A model generated the notes under the pieces. The model was not told where the DNA came from and made no database searches. It saw only the letters and a list, made by a program, of their open reading frames with translations. From positions 120,760-184,759 of the forward strand of contig NZ_JAATEM010000010.1 in NCBI RefSeq assembly GCF_012034205.1: a stretch of 64,000 nucleotides of DNA. The letters run 5' to 3'. Origin of the DNA: Streptomyces composti. Its GTDB lineage: Bacteria; Actinomycetota; Actinomycetes; Streptomycetales; Streptomycetaceae. The translations under genes were made by a program, and so were the position numbers. Of this stretch, positions 18,425 through 25,911 are shown piece after piece (the stretch's first letter is position 1; each line of letters opens with the position of its first letter).

Positions 18425-18640
18425 ATGGCCGGTGATCAGCTCGTCGTGATCTACCCGCCCGCCTCGGACGGCGGGCGCCGGGTCCGTGTGGGCACGAAGT
18501 TCGTGGGAATGGCCTACGGGCTGCTCGACGTGGTCGAGTTCCTGCGGCTCGCCGGGCTGGAGGAGGCCGACGAGGACTGGGTGCGCCGGCCGGAACGCGT
18601 CGAGTGGCGCGGCGGCGGTCCGGGCCGGTGGGTGCCCTGA
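18425..18640 (+). CDS. small conserved-looking hypothetical protein
   Basis: A 71-residue soluble protein with no signal peptide or membrane segment. It has a beta-rich first half (QLVVIYPPASDGGRRVRVGTK) and an acidic helix (FLRLAGLEEADEDWVRRP). Codon third positions are strongly GC-rich. The ATG lies close behind the response regulator gene (70 bases) on the same strand. I do not recognise a family. Confidence 0.55.
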   Translation: MAGDQLVVIYPPASDGGRRVRVGTKFVGMAYGLLDVVEFLRLAGLEEADEDWVRRPERVEWRGGGPGRWVP

Positions 18641-18793
18641 ACCGGGCAGGGGGCGCCCTGAACGGGTGGACGAGGGTCCCGGTCGTTCACCTCTGCCGAC
18701 CGGGCGTCCCTCGCGGACCGGACCGGGCCGTGGCGGCGGCACTCCCCCGAGTCTGCGCGTCCACGCGCGCGCACCGCCGGGCCGGGGGTCCGG

Positions 18794-18809
18794 TGATGTG
18801 ATCACATCA
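18794..18809. promoter_or_regulatory. perfect 16-bp palindrome, possible GntR- or CRP-type operator
   Basis: TGATGTGATCACATCA is a perfect 8+8 palindrome whose core TGTGATCACA resembles operators of FadR/GntR-type or CRP-like regulators. It lies in the gap between a plus-strand hypothetical gene and the 3' end of a minus-strand merR gene, not in front of an obvious gene start. A hairpin TTTGCC/GGCAAA follows at 18813-18831. Confidence 0.4.
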
Positions 18810-18888
18810 GACTTTGCCGGAGGATGGCAAACGCGGGACCGGCGAAGCCTGGACAAGCAGCCCGCTGCCGCCGGGGGGTGAGGAGCCG

Positions 18889-19254
18889 TCAGGCGGCGGA
18901 GAGCCTCTTGCCGGCCCGGATGATCCCGGTGAGCGCGGAACGCACGTCGCGCAGTTCGGCGATCCGGTCGTCGATGCGCCGGCGCTCGGCCTCCAGCAGG
19001 GCGACGAGGTCGTCGCAGCCGGGCGCGAGGTACTCGCCCTCGTCGACCATGCAGGGCAGGATCTCGCCGATCACGTCGGTGCCCAGGCCCGCGGCGAGCA
19101 GGATCCGGATACGGCGCACGGTCTCGACGTGCTCCTCGCCGTAGACGCGGTATCCGGCGGCCGTCCGGCCGGGCCGCAGCAGGCCCTTCTCCTCGTAGTA
19201 GCGCAGAGTGCGGGTGCTCACTCCGGTGCGGGCCGCCAGTTCACCGATCCGCAC
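18889..19254 (-). CDS. MerR-family transcriptional regulator
   Basis: A 121-residue MerR protein: winged helix-turn-helix at the N terminus (IGELAARTGVSTRTLRYYEE, RYYEEKGLLRPGR, YRVYGEEHVETV), then a dimerisation helix (about residues 75-110). The short effector region contains two cysteines (LPCMVDEGEYLAPGC) separated by ten residues, which could bind a metal or sense thiol stress; this is inference. It is transcribed away from the NAD(P)-dependent reductase at 19363, and the promoter between them has MerR-style spacing, so it probably controls that gene and itself. Confidence 0.93.
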   Translation of the reverse strand: MRIGELAARTGVSTRTLRYYEEKGLLRPGRTAAGYRVYGEEHVETVRRIRILLAAGLGTDVIGEILPCMVDEGEYLAPGCDDLVALLEAERRRIDDRIAELRDVRSALTGIIRAGKRLSAA

Positions 19255-19272
19255 GAGCGCCGCCCTCCGGGG

Positions 19273-19304
19273 TTGACCTTCACACCGACGTCAGGCTTTA
19301 GCGT
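19273..19304 (+). promoter_or_regulatory. candidate MerR-controlled promoter for the reductase gene
   Basis: TTGACC at 19273-19278 is a good -35 box. Possible -10 boxes are TTTAGC (19297-19302, 18-bp spacer) or TAGCGT (19299-19304, 20-bp spacer). The stretch between carries an imperfect dyad (CCT...AGG, about 19277-19295), the usual place for a MerR protein to sit on an over-long spacer. The exact spacing is ambiguous. Confidence 0.45.
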
Positions 19305-19362
19305 ACCGGCGACCAGGACCGGGACGCTCGGGCCCGGTGCGAGGCGAGGGGAGAACCCGACG

Positions 19363-20286
19363 ATGGCGCAGGAGACTTCGAGGACGCCGGTGACGGTGAT
19401 CGGGCTGGGGCCGATGGGCCGCGCCCTGGCCGCAGCGTTCCTCGCCGCCGGTCACCCGACCACCGTGTGGAACCGGACCGCGGACAAGGCCCGCGAACTC
19501 CGGGGCAGGGGCGCGGCCTGGGCCGACGGACCGCTGGCCGCGCTGCGGGCGAGCGAGGTGACCGTGGTCTGTGTCGTCGACGCGGACGCCGTCGGCGCCG
19601 TCCTCGACCGGGCGCTGGCCGAAGCGGAGGGCGGCCGGCTGCCCGCCACCACGCTGGTGAACCTCACCTCCGACGGGCCGGAGCGGGCCCGCGCACTGGC
19701 CGCCCGGGCGCGGAAGCTGGGACTGGACCATCTCGACGGCTCGATCATGACCCCGGCGGCGGCCATCGGCACCGAGGCGACGCGCATCCTCTACAGCGGA
19801 CCGGCCGGCCTCTTCGACCGCCACCGCGGCACACTGGCCGCCCTGGGCGGCACCGCCCTCCACCTGGGAGCCGACCCGGGCCGGGCGGCGAGCTTCGACG
19901 TGGCGCTGCTGAACCTGTTCTGGACCTCGGTCACCGGTCTGATGCACTCCTTCGCCTACGCGGCCCGGCAGGGCGTGCCGGCCGGCGAACTGGCCCCGCA
20001 CGCGGAGCAGATGGCGCGGCTCGTCGCGGACCTGCTCCCCGGGCTCGCCGCCGACATCGACGCGGGCCGCTTCTCCGGGGCCGAGTCGTCCGCGCTGACA
20101 TCGGTCGCGGCGAGTCTGGACCACATCGTGCACGCACTTCAGGAGGCCGGGGTCCCCTCGGCCTTCACGTCGGAGGCCAGGGAGCTCGTGAACGCCGCCG
20201 TGTCCGCCGGCCATGGGGAGGACTCCCCGGTCCGGCTCGCCGACTTCCTCGGGCGGGAGCCGCTGGGAGCGCAGGGGCGGGGGTAG
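19363..20286 (+). CDS. NAD(P)-dependent oxidoreductase, imine-reductase/beta-hydroxyacid-dehydrogenase type
   Basis: A 307-residue protein with an N-terminal Rossmann fold (VTVIGLGPMGRALAAAFLAAGH, then VWNRT that usually favours NADPH) and an all-helical C-terminal half. The overall plan and motifs such as LDGSIMTPA match 6-phosphogluconate-dehydrogenase-like enzymes of the imine reductase branch; the catalytic lysine of classical beta-hydroxyacid dehydrogenases is not evident. I start at the ATG at 19363 because GAGGCGAGGGGAGA precedes it and the Rossmann fold begins right after. It is divergent from a MerR gene that likely controls it. Substrate unknown. Confidence 0.85.
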   Translation: MAQETSRTPVTVIGLGPMGRALAAAFLAAGHPTTVWNRTADKARELRGRGAAWADGPLAALRASEVTVVCVVDADAVGAVLDRALAEAEGGRLPATTLVNLTSDGPERARALAARARKLGLDHLDGSIMTPAAAIGTEATRILYSGPAGLFDRHRGTLAALGGTALHLGADPGRAASFDVALLNLFWTSVTGLMHSFAYAARQGVPAGELAPHAEQMARLVADLLPGLAADIDAGRFSGAESSALTSVAASLDHIVHALQEAGVPSAFTSEARELVNAAVSAGHGEDSPVRLADFLGREPLGAQGRG

Positions 20287-20301
20287 CCGGTCCCGGGGCG
20301 G

Positions 20302-21993
20302 TCACTTGGCGTCCGCGTAGCACTCCACCACGGACGTGCTGAAGGGGAAGCGCACCGGGGTCTCGCCGAAGGTGAGGCGGGCCGCGAGGCCGGAGGCCTC
20401 CCGGATGGCCGCCACCACCGCCTGGGCCTCCTCCTCGGGGCAGTGCACGATCACCTCGTCGTGCTGGAAGAACACCAGCTCGGCAGCCATGTCCGCGAGG
20501 GCCCGGCGCAGCGCGGCGAGCAGCAGCAGCGCCCAGTCGGCGGCGCTGCCCTGGACGACGAAGTTGCGGGCGAAGCGGCCCCGGGCACGGGCGTCGGCCG
20601 AGGCGTAGCCGGGCACCCACGGCCGGGCCGGGCCGGGGTCCTGTTCCTCGGTGACGGGGATGCCCGCCTCCTCCGTCGCGTCGTCGCCCGTGCGGGCGGC
20701 GGGCGGGCAGGTGCGGCCGAGCCAGGTCCGTACGAGCCGGCCCTCCTCGCCGGCCCGCGCGGCGTCGTCGACGCAGGCGACCGCCCGCGGGAAGCGGCGG
20801 CGGAGGGCGGCGAGGTTCTTCAGGCCGTCGCCCGAGGTCTGACCGTAGATCGCGCCGAGCACCGCGAGTTTGGCCTGGGCGCGGTCTCCGGAGAAGGCCC
20901 GTTCGGAGACCGCCTGGTACAGGTCGCTCTCCCGCCCGGCGACCTCCATCAGGCCGGGGTCGCGGGAGATCGCCGCCAGCACCCTGGGCTCCATCTGGTC
21001 GGCGTCGGCGACGACCAGCCGCCAGCCGGGGTCGGCGACGACCGCCCGGCGGATCACCTTGGGGATCTGCAGGCCGCCCCCGCCGTTGGTCACCCAGCGG
21101 CCGGTGACCGTGCCGCCCGCGATGAACTCGGGCCGGAACCGGCCGTCGCGCACCCAGTCCTGCAGCCAGGACCAGCCGTGCGCGACCCAGATGCGGTACA
21201 GCTTCTTGTACTCCAGCAGGGGTTCGACCGCCGGATGGTCGATGTGCTCGATCTCCCAGCGGCGCGTCGAGGTGACCTTGATGCCGGCCTGCGCGAACGC
21301 CTTGACGACGTCGGCCGGGAGGTCGGGCCGGACCCGGCGGCCGAACGCGGCGGAGATCTCCTCCGCGAGCTCGGCGAGCCGGCGCGGTTCGCCCCCGCCC
21401 GCGTACCGCTCGCCGAGCAGATCGTGCAGGAGCGCGCGGTGCACGTCCGCGCGCCAGGGCAGGCCCGCGTGGTTCATCTCGGCGGCCACCAGCATCCCGG
21501 CCGACTCGGCGGCGATCAGCAGCCGCATCCGGTCCGGGTGCGCGGTCGCCCCGATGCGGCGCTGCTGCTCGGCGTAGACGGCGATCAGACCGGACGCCGG
21601 GACATGGACGCCGCGCGGCTCGAACAGCGGTGACTGCGCGCCCGGTTCGGCCGGGAGCAGCGGCGGATCGGGCGGTACGGGGCCGCCGCGCAGCCGGGCC
21701 AGGGCGGCCGCGGCCGAACGGGGCTCCCCGTACCGCCCCTCGTGACCGAGCAGGAGCGTCTCGGCGGCCTCGATGTCGTAGCACCGCTCCACTCGCACCC
21801 CCGTGGCGAGCAGGCGTGGGCAGATCTCGGCGGTGGACCGCCACACCCACCGCGCGACACCGGGACGGCTCCGCACCGCCGCGGCGGGATCCGCCTCCCG
21901 CCGCACCGGACCGGCGGGCAACCCGTCGGGGCCGAGGGGAGCGACGTCCACGCCGCCGTCCTCGGTCCCGGCGAGCAGCCATCGGTCGGCCAT
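20302..21993 (-). CDS. second family-A DNA polymerase (3'-5' exonuclease/polymerase-like)
   Basis: A 563-residue protein, much shorter than PolA (about 900). The polymerase domain has motif A as VVADADQMEPR (D330, E335), motif B as R371...K375...YG (383-384) and motif C as QHDEVIVHC, so the catalytic acids are present. The N-terminal 140 residues occupy the place of the 3'-5' exonuclease domain, but its acidic residues are not clear to me. There is no 5' nuclease domain. A second small family-A polymerase is common in Streptomyces; a role in repair is likely but not shown. I start at the ATG at 21993 because upstream codons are Arg/Pro-rich without coding character. Confidence 0.85.
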   Translation of the reverse strand: MADRWLLAGTEDGGVDVAPLGPDGLPAGPVRREADPAAAVRSRPGVARWVWRSTAEICPRLLATGVRVERCYDIEAAETLLLGHEGRYGEPRSAAAALARLRGGPVPPDPPLLPAEPGAQSPLFEPRGVHVPASGLIAVYAEQQRRIGATAHPDRMRLLIAAESAGMLVAAEMNHAGLPWRADVHRALLHDLLGERYAGGGEPRRLAELAEEISAAFGRRVRPDLPADVVKAFAQAGIKVTSTRRWEIEHIDHPAVEPLLEYKKLYRIWVAHGWSWLQDWVRDGRFRPEFIAGGTVTGRWVTNGGGGLQIPKVIRRAVVADPGWRLVVADADQMEPRVLAAISRDPGLMEVAGRESDLYQAVSERAFSGDRAQAKLAVLGAIYGQTSGDGLKNLAALRRRFPRAVACVDDAARAGEEGRLVRTWLGRTCPPAARTGDDATEEAGIPVTEEQDPGPARPWVPGYASADARARGRFARNFVVQGSAADWALLLLAALRRALADMAAELVFFQHDEVIVHCPEEEAQAVVAAIREASGLAARLTFGETPVRFPFSTSVVECYADAK

Positions 21994-22081
21994 GCCACGC
22001 AGTCTGACAGGAGGGTCCGACAATGCATCCGGCCTGCGCGGACGAGCGCCCGTCAGGGCGGTGGAGCGCAGGCCCGGGACG

Positions 22082-22939
22082 TCAGCCCTCGGTCCCGCCT
22101 TCGGCCTCCCCGCTCTTTTCGTTCCCCTCGGCCCCCTCGGCCCGCTCGCGCTCGGCCCTCTCGTTCTTCCCGCCCTTCTCGGCCTTCTCGCCCTTCGCGT
22201 TCTCCGTCCCGCCACCCGGCTGCGCGAGCTGGATCTGCGAGAGCACCTCGAGGAGCCACTCCTCGGTGCGCTCCTTGGTGATGCCGAGGCCGCTGAGGAC
22301 GCCCTCGCCGTTCTCGTGCTCCAGCAGGGCGAGCAGGATGTGCTCGGTGCCGATGTAGTTGTGGCCGAGGCGCAGCGCCTCGCGGAAGGTGAGTTCCAGG
22401 ACCTTCTTGGCCGCCGGGCCGTACGGCACCAGCTCGGGCGCCTCCTCCACGCCCGGCGGCAGCGCCGCGCTCGCCGCCTCGCGCACCGCCTCCAGGGTGA
22501 CGCCCTGCTTGGTGATCGCCACGCCGGCCAGGCCCTCCGGCTCGCTGAGCAGACCGAGGACCAGGTGCTCGGGCACGCCCTCGGCGTTGCGGGCGGCCTT
22601 GGCCTCGTTGTGCGCGGCCATCACCACGTTGCGGGCGCGCGGGGTGTAGCGGTTGAAGCCCTCGTTCGGGTCGAGTGACGCGGTCTCCCTGGGCACGAAG
22701 CGCTTCTGCGCCGCCTGCCGGGTGACGCCCATGCTCTTGCCGATGTCCGTCCAGGAGGCGCCGGAGCGACGGGCCTGGTCCACGAAGTGGCCGATCAGAT
22801 GGTCGGCGACATCGCCGAGGTGCTCCCCGGCGAGCACCGCGTCCCGGAGCTGTTCGAGGGGCTCGTCGTGGACCTTCTTGATGGCCGCGATGAGGTCGTC
22901 GAGACGTACGGATGACGTGATGATGGGGTTCGTCGTCAT
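22082..22939 (-). CDS. Clp-N (ClpR) domain protein with helix-turn-helix, no AAA+ domain
   Basis: A 285-residue protein. Residues about 58-82 (GASWTDIGKSMGVTRQAAQKRF) form a helix-turn-helix like those of sigma-factor region 4; residues about 97-240 contain two Clp N-terminal repeats (FNRYTPRARNVVMAA and PYGPAAKKVLELTFREALRLGHNYIGTEHILLALL), the substrate or adaptor-binding module of ClpC. There is no ATPase domain, and the last 40 residues are a charged Glu/Lys/Gly tail. I infer a DNA-binding regulator that senses or competes for Clp substrates or adaptors. Its ATG lies exactly at the predicted transcription start of a promoter covered by two palindromes, which suggests autoregulation. Confidence 0.88.
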   Translation of the reverse strand: MTTNPIITSSVRLDDLIAAIKKVHDEPLEQLRDAVLAGEHLGDVADHLIGHFVDQARRSGASWTDIGKSMGVTRQAAQKRFVPRETASLDPNEGFNRYTPRARNVVMAAHNEAKAARNAEGVPEHLVLGLLSEPEGLAGVAITKQGVTLEAVREAASAALPPGVEEAPELVPYGPAAKKVLELTFREALRLGHNYIGTEHILLALLEHENGEGVLSGLGITKERTEEWLLEVLSQIQLAQPGGGTENAKGEKAEKGGKNERAERERAEGAEGNEKSGEAEGGTEG

Positions 22940-22940
22940 G

Positions 22941-22987
22941 TGTCAACCGTAAGTTGACACCCGTGCACTGTCAACCGCCCGTTGACA
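22941..22987 (-). promoter_or_regulatory. twin-palindrome operator over a leaderless promoter of the Clp-N gene
   Basis: Two 19-bp sites of the form TGTCAAC-N5-GTTGACA lie at 22941-22959 and 22969-22987, centre to centre 28 bp. On the minus strand the second site supplies a consensus TTGACA -35 box (22974-22969) and the first contains a TACGGT -10 box (22951-22946), separated by 17 bp; the start point would fall on the A of the ATG at 22939. A repressor bound here would cover the entire promoter. The opposite arms also give TTGACA towards the plus-strand gene at 23026, but without a clear -10. Confidence 0.8.
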
Positions 22988-23025
22988 CTCACGGGTGAAC
23001 CGCGCCGCATGACACGATCGGGCCC

Positions 23026-24153
23026 GTGAGTACGTCCAGCACCGTCGACCGCGCCTTCCGCGCCGCCCTCCACGACACCGGCGACGACGGCCTCGACACC
23101 GGCGCGTCCCTGCTCGCCGCCGATCCGGCGGCCGACGCCGAACTCGACCGGCGCGGCCGGGAGTTCGTCGCCGCGGCCTGGCGGCGCGGCTGGCAGCCCG
23201 CCGATGTCGTCCGGTTCGTGCGGCGGGAGCTGGAGGAGGTGCACGTGGGACTCGTGGTGGCGCTGATCCGCGCCCAGGCGCGGCACGACGACCGTCCCCG
23301 GAGCGCGCGCTGGACCGCCCAGCTGGCCGCCCTCCCCGACGGCAAGGCGGGACGCTCGGAGCGCGGTGACCGCTTCTCGCACGCCACCGCCGTACTGGAG
23401 CTGTACCGCCTGCTGCTGCGCCTGCCCCCGCTGGAGCCGCTCGAGGAGACGGCCGCCGCCCGGGGCGGGGGCGACCGGCACCCGGAGTCGCGCATGCTCG
23501 CCCGCATCCGGGCACTGCTGGCCAAGGCCGAGGCGACCGGCTTCCCCGAGGAGGCGGAGGCGCTCAGCGCCAAGGCGCAGGAACTGATGGCCCGGCACAG
23601 CGTCGACGCGGCGCTGCTCGCCGCCGGGGCGCCCGTGGCGCAGACGCCCACCGCCTGCCGGATCGGCGTGGAGCCGCCGTACGAGCAGGCCAAGGCGGTG
23701 CTGCTGGACGCGGTCGCGAGCGCCAACCGCTGCCGGGCGGTGTGGAACGAGGCCCTCGGCTTCTCCACCGTGGTCGGCTTCGCCCCCGACCTGGAGGCGG
23801 TCGAGCTGCTCCACACCTCACTGCTGGTGCAGGCCACGACCGCGATGACCAGGGCGGAGGCCGCCCAGCGGGCCGGCGGCCGGAAGCGCACCAAGACCTT
23901 CCGGCAGTCCTTCCTCGCGGCCTACGCCCACCGGGTGGGGACGCGCCTGGCCCGGGCCGCCGAGACCCAGGTGACCGACGATCTGCTGCCCGTCCTCGCC
24001 TCCCGCGAGGCGGCGGTCACCGAGCGGCTGGAGCGGCTGTTCCCGCAGACCACGACCACCCGGCTGCGCGGGGTGAGCGACGCGGCGGGATGGCAGGAGG
24101 GCGCCCGGGCCGCGGACGCGGCGCAGGTCGGGCCCCGCCCGCACCTGCCCTGA
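23026..24153 (+). CDS. DUF2786-domain protein
   Basis: A 375-residue soluble protein. Residues about 153-195 (ESRMLARIRALLAKAEATGFPEEAEALSAKAQELMARHSVD) match the DUF2786 signature, a helical module also found in phage and plasmid proteins and often joined to a metal-site domain. The N-terminal part is a helical extension and the C-terminal half is again helical, without recognisable catalytic motifs. The GTG start is 86 bases from the divergent Clp-N gene, so both genes share the palindromic control region and may be co-regulated. The last bases lie inside a 14-bp tandem repeat. Function unknown. Confidence 0.8.
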   Translation: MSTSSTVDRAFRAALHDTGDDGLDTGASLLAADPAADAELDRRGREFVAAAWRRGWQPADVVRFVRRELEEVHVGLVVALIRAQARHDDRPRSARWTAQLAALPDGKAGRSERGDRFSHATAVLELYRLLLRLPPLEPLEETAAARGGGDRHPESRMLARIRALLAKAEATGFPEEAEALSAKAQELMARHSVDAALLAAGAPVAQTPTACRIGVEPPYEQAKAVLLDAVASANRCRAVWNEALGFSTVVGFAPDLEAVELLHTSLLVQATTAMTRAEAAQRAGGRKRTKTFRQSFLAAYAHRVGTRLARAAETQVTDDLLPVLASREAAVTERLERLFPQTTTTRLRGVSDAAGWQEGARAADAAQVGPRPHLP

Positions 24154-24221
24154 CGGATCCGGTCCGACGGATCCGGTCCGACGGATCCGGCCTGACGGAC
24201 CCGGCCCGACGAAAGTGGCCT
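24152..24221. repeat. 14-bp tandem repeat, five copies
   Basis: Unit GACGGATCCGGTCC: copies 1 and 2 are identical (24152-24179), copies 3-5 diverge stepwise, and a sixth partial copy starts at 24222. The array begins at the stop codon of the DUF2786 gene and fills the gap towards the convergent lipoprotein gene. Confidence 0.9.
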
Positions 24222-24268
24222 GACGGCGTGCGGTGCCGTCCGCCGGAACTCCGCAGTCCCCGATCTTC

Positions 24269-24802
24269 TCAGTCCCCGATCCTCTGGTAGGCGCTGACCG
24301 AGACCTCCAGCTCCTCCCCGTCACCGGCCGCGATGGGCCCGTACGACCACCGGAAGACACGGGTGCTGGGGTCGCCGGCCTCGCTGGGGAAGACGACCCG
24401 CAGATCCTTGGCCCGGAACGACCCGGAACCGCTCGCTCCCCGGACATAGGTCACGGTGAACGCCGCCGACTCACCCTTGGCCAGGGTGAGTTTCTGGGCC
24501 TTGGCGCCCTCGGCCGGGGGCACCTCACGGGTCACGGAAGAACCGCCGGCGCCGGTCAGACGCACCTGGGGGAAACCCTCCAGGGTGCATTCGCTGCTCT
24601 GGTTGGTGAAGCTGACCGGCACCTCACCGGTGTCACCGGCGGCCGGGGCGACGCTGGCCGGGCCGGCCTCCATGCTCACCGTGTCGATCGCGCAGGCCCG
24701 GCCCCCGGACTGCCCGGACTTGCCGCCCCCGCCCCCGTCGTCGCAGGCGGTCAGCAGCACAAGGGCGGACAGGGCGGTGACGGCGATCGGTACGGCGCGC
24801 AT
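24269..24802 (-). CDS. DUF4232-type secreted lipoprotein
   Basis: A 177-residue lipoprotein: signal peptide with lipobox LLTAC (C20), a Gly/Ser linker, then a beta-sandwich domain. Conserved-looking features are the pair of cysteines in RACAIDTV and SECTLEGFPQVRL and the C-terminal strand pattern, matching the DUF4232 family of actinobacterial surface lipoproteins, whose role is unknown. A short direct repeat (CAGTCCCCGATC, twice) lies at the stop codon. It is followed upstream by a second lipoprotein gene on the same strand. Confidence 0.8.
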   Translation of the reverse strand: MRAVPIAVTALSALVLLTACDDGGGGGKSGQSGGRACAIDTVSMEAGPASVAPAAGDTGEVPVSFTNQSSECTLEGFPQVRLTGAGGSSVTREVPPAEGAKAQKLTLAKGESAAFTVTYVRGASGSGSFRAKDLRVVFPSEAGDPSTRVFRWSYGPIAAGDGEELEVSVSAYQRIGD

Positions 24803-24946
24803 GAGGTCCCCTGGGTGTGTGGAGGTGCACTCCGATCATCGCCCACGGGACCCCTCGTCCGTGCCAGGACCTCGCCGGGCGCACTGCGGCGTCCTCACCT
24901 CTGCGGCATCCTCACCTCACCGGGGCCGGCACGGCGCCGCACGGCC

Positions 24947-25462
24947 TCACGGCGCGGCGGACTCCAGCCCCTCGGTCGGCAGACCCGGAGGCAGTGTGCC
25001 GCCCTCCGCCTTCTGGTAGGTCTCCGTCCCCAGACCGCTGTCCCAGGTGACCTTCAGGGACTTCCCGCTGACCGACTCGACCGTGCCGGTCGCCCGGTCC
25101 TTGTCGCCGTCGGTGCACTTCAGGCGGATCGTCGTGGTCCCGGCGTCCTCGCGGGCGGAGCCGCTGCAGACGGTGCCGCCGGTGGCGAAGAGGCCGGCCT
25201 GCTCACCGTTGACCACCAGGGCCACCGCCTTGCCGCCGGTCGTGGCGAGCCAGCTGCCCTCCAGGTCGCTCCCCTTCGCCTCCGGGGAGGCCGTGGCGCC
25301 GTCGCCGCCGGGCGCGGTCGCGGACGGGGTCGGGCTCGCCTTGGAGTCACCGGAGCCGCCGTCGTCGTCGCTGCACCCGGTGAGAGCGAGCGTGCCGGCC
25401 AGCCCCAGGGCCAGGGCCGCCACGCGGACGCGCGAGAAGGTCACCGAAGACACCGAAGTCAC
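24947..25462 (-). CDS. secreted lipoprotein of unknown function
   Basis: I start at the GTG at 25462, six bases after an AGGGGG ribosome site, giving 171 residues; a longer in-frame start has no such site. The signal peptide ends in lipobox ALTGC (C30). A Ser/Asp/Pro linker of about 40 residues is followed by a small beta-rich domain starting LEGSWLATTGGKAVALVV, with a cysteine pair (VCSGSA and LKCTDG) that may form a disulphide. The domain looks like the short lipocalin-like or 'GSW' lipoproteins common in Streptomyces; no function can be assigned. Confidence 0.75.
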   Translation of the reverse strand: MTSVSSVTFSRVRVAALALGLAGTLALTGCSDDDGGSGDSKASPTPSATAPGGDGATASPEAKGSDLEGSWLATTGGKAVALVVNGEQAGLFATGGTVCSGSAREDAGTTTIRLKCTDGDKDRATGTVESVSGKSLKVTWDSGLGTETYQKAEGGTLPPGLPTEGLESAAP

Positions 25463-25730
25463 TGCAAGCCCCCTAGTCGTTTCCGGCCGCACCGGCCTGA
25501 GAAGCGGCCGGAGCCAGCTAACCGTACTCGCCAGTCACCTCACCACCCCGGTGACGTACCTCGCACAACACCGTCACGGGCCGCGCCGGGCGGGCCCGGC
25601 CCACGGTGCGCGGCCGCGCCGGACCGGCACGGCCGGGCAGAGAGCACCCGCCGGAACCCCGCGGACGGCTCGGGCATACGGCTGGAAAAGGCCGTTGGGC
25701 CGTCACGGAGATAGTTCAAGGGAACACAAA

Positions 25731-25764
25731 AGCCCCCTGCTGCGTCTCACCTACAGCGGGGGCT
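25731..25764 (-). terminator. minus-strand Rho-independent terminator
   Basis: AGCCCCCTGCTG (25731-25742) pairs with CAGCGGGGGCT (25754-25764) with one bulged base. Read on the minus strand the stem is followed by TTTTGTGTT, so it stops minus-strand transcription. The nearest minus-strand gene upstream is the ATPase ending at 26393, on the far side of the plus-strand DUF397 gene. Confidence 0.75.
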
Positions 25765-25804
25765 GTCCGGCGCAGGGACGCTGTAGTCGCAGGATGACCC
25801 CGCG

Positions 25805-25833
25805 TGCACGTGCATCTGCTCATGCATTTGCAC
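25805..25833 (+). promoter_or_regulatory. TGCA-rich operator of the WhiJ-like cluster, copy A
   Basis: Contains the dyad GTGCA-N2-TGC-N4-GCA-N2-TGCAC (25810-25833). It matches copy B at 26983-27011 in 24 of 29 positions, in opposite orientation, and overlaps the presumed -35 region of the DUF397 promoter. A likely binding site for the XRE regulator encoded at 27219; that is inference. Confidence 0.7.
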
Positions 25834-25911
25834 AGGAACGAAGCTATGATCCGAGTCAGTTGACCATGGCATCACCAGCCACACCAGCCAGTGCACACCG
25901 GGGAGCGACCT

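Larger units (their letters stand above)
25463..25911. other. 449-base control region upstream of the DUF397 gene
   Basis: No gene. It contains the promoter region of the minus-strand lipoprotein at its left end, the minus-oriented terminator at 25731-25764, the TGCA-rich dyad at 25805-25833, and a TATGAT -10 box at 25845-25850 for the DUF397 gene. The ATGCAT of the dyad lies 17 bp before that -10 box, so the dyad would cover the -35 region. Confidence 0.6.

Noticed and set aside
22982..23014. Plus-strand sigma-70 promoter for the DUF2786 gene from the second palindrome
   Set aside because: TTGACA is present but no acceptable -10 box lies 16-19 bp downstream.
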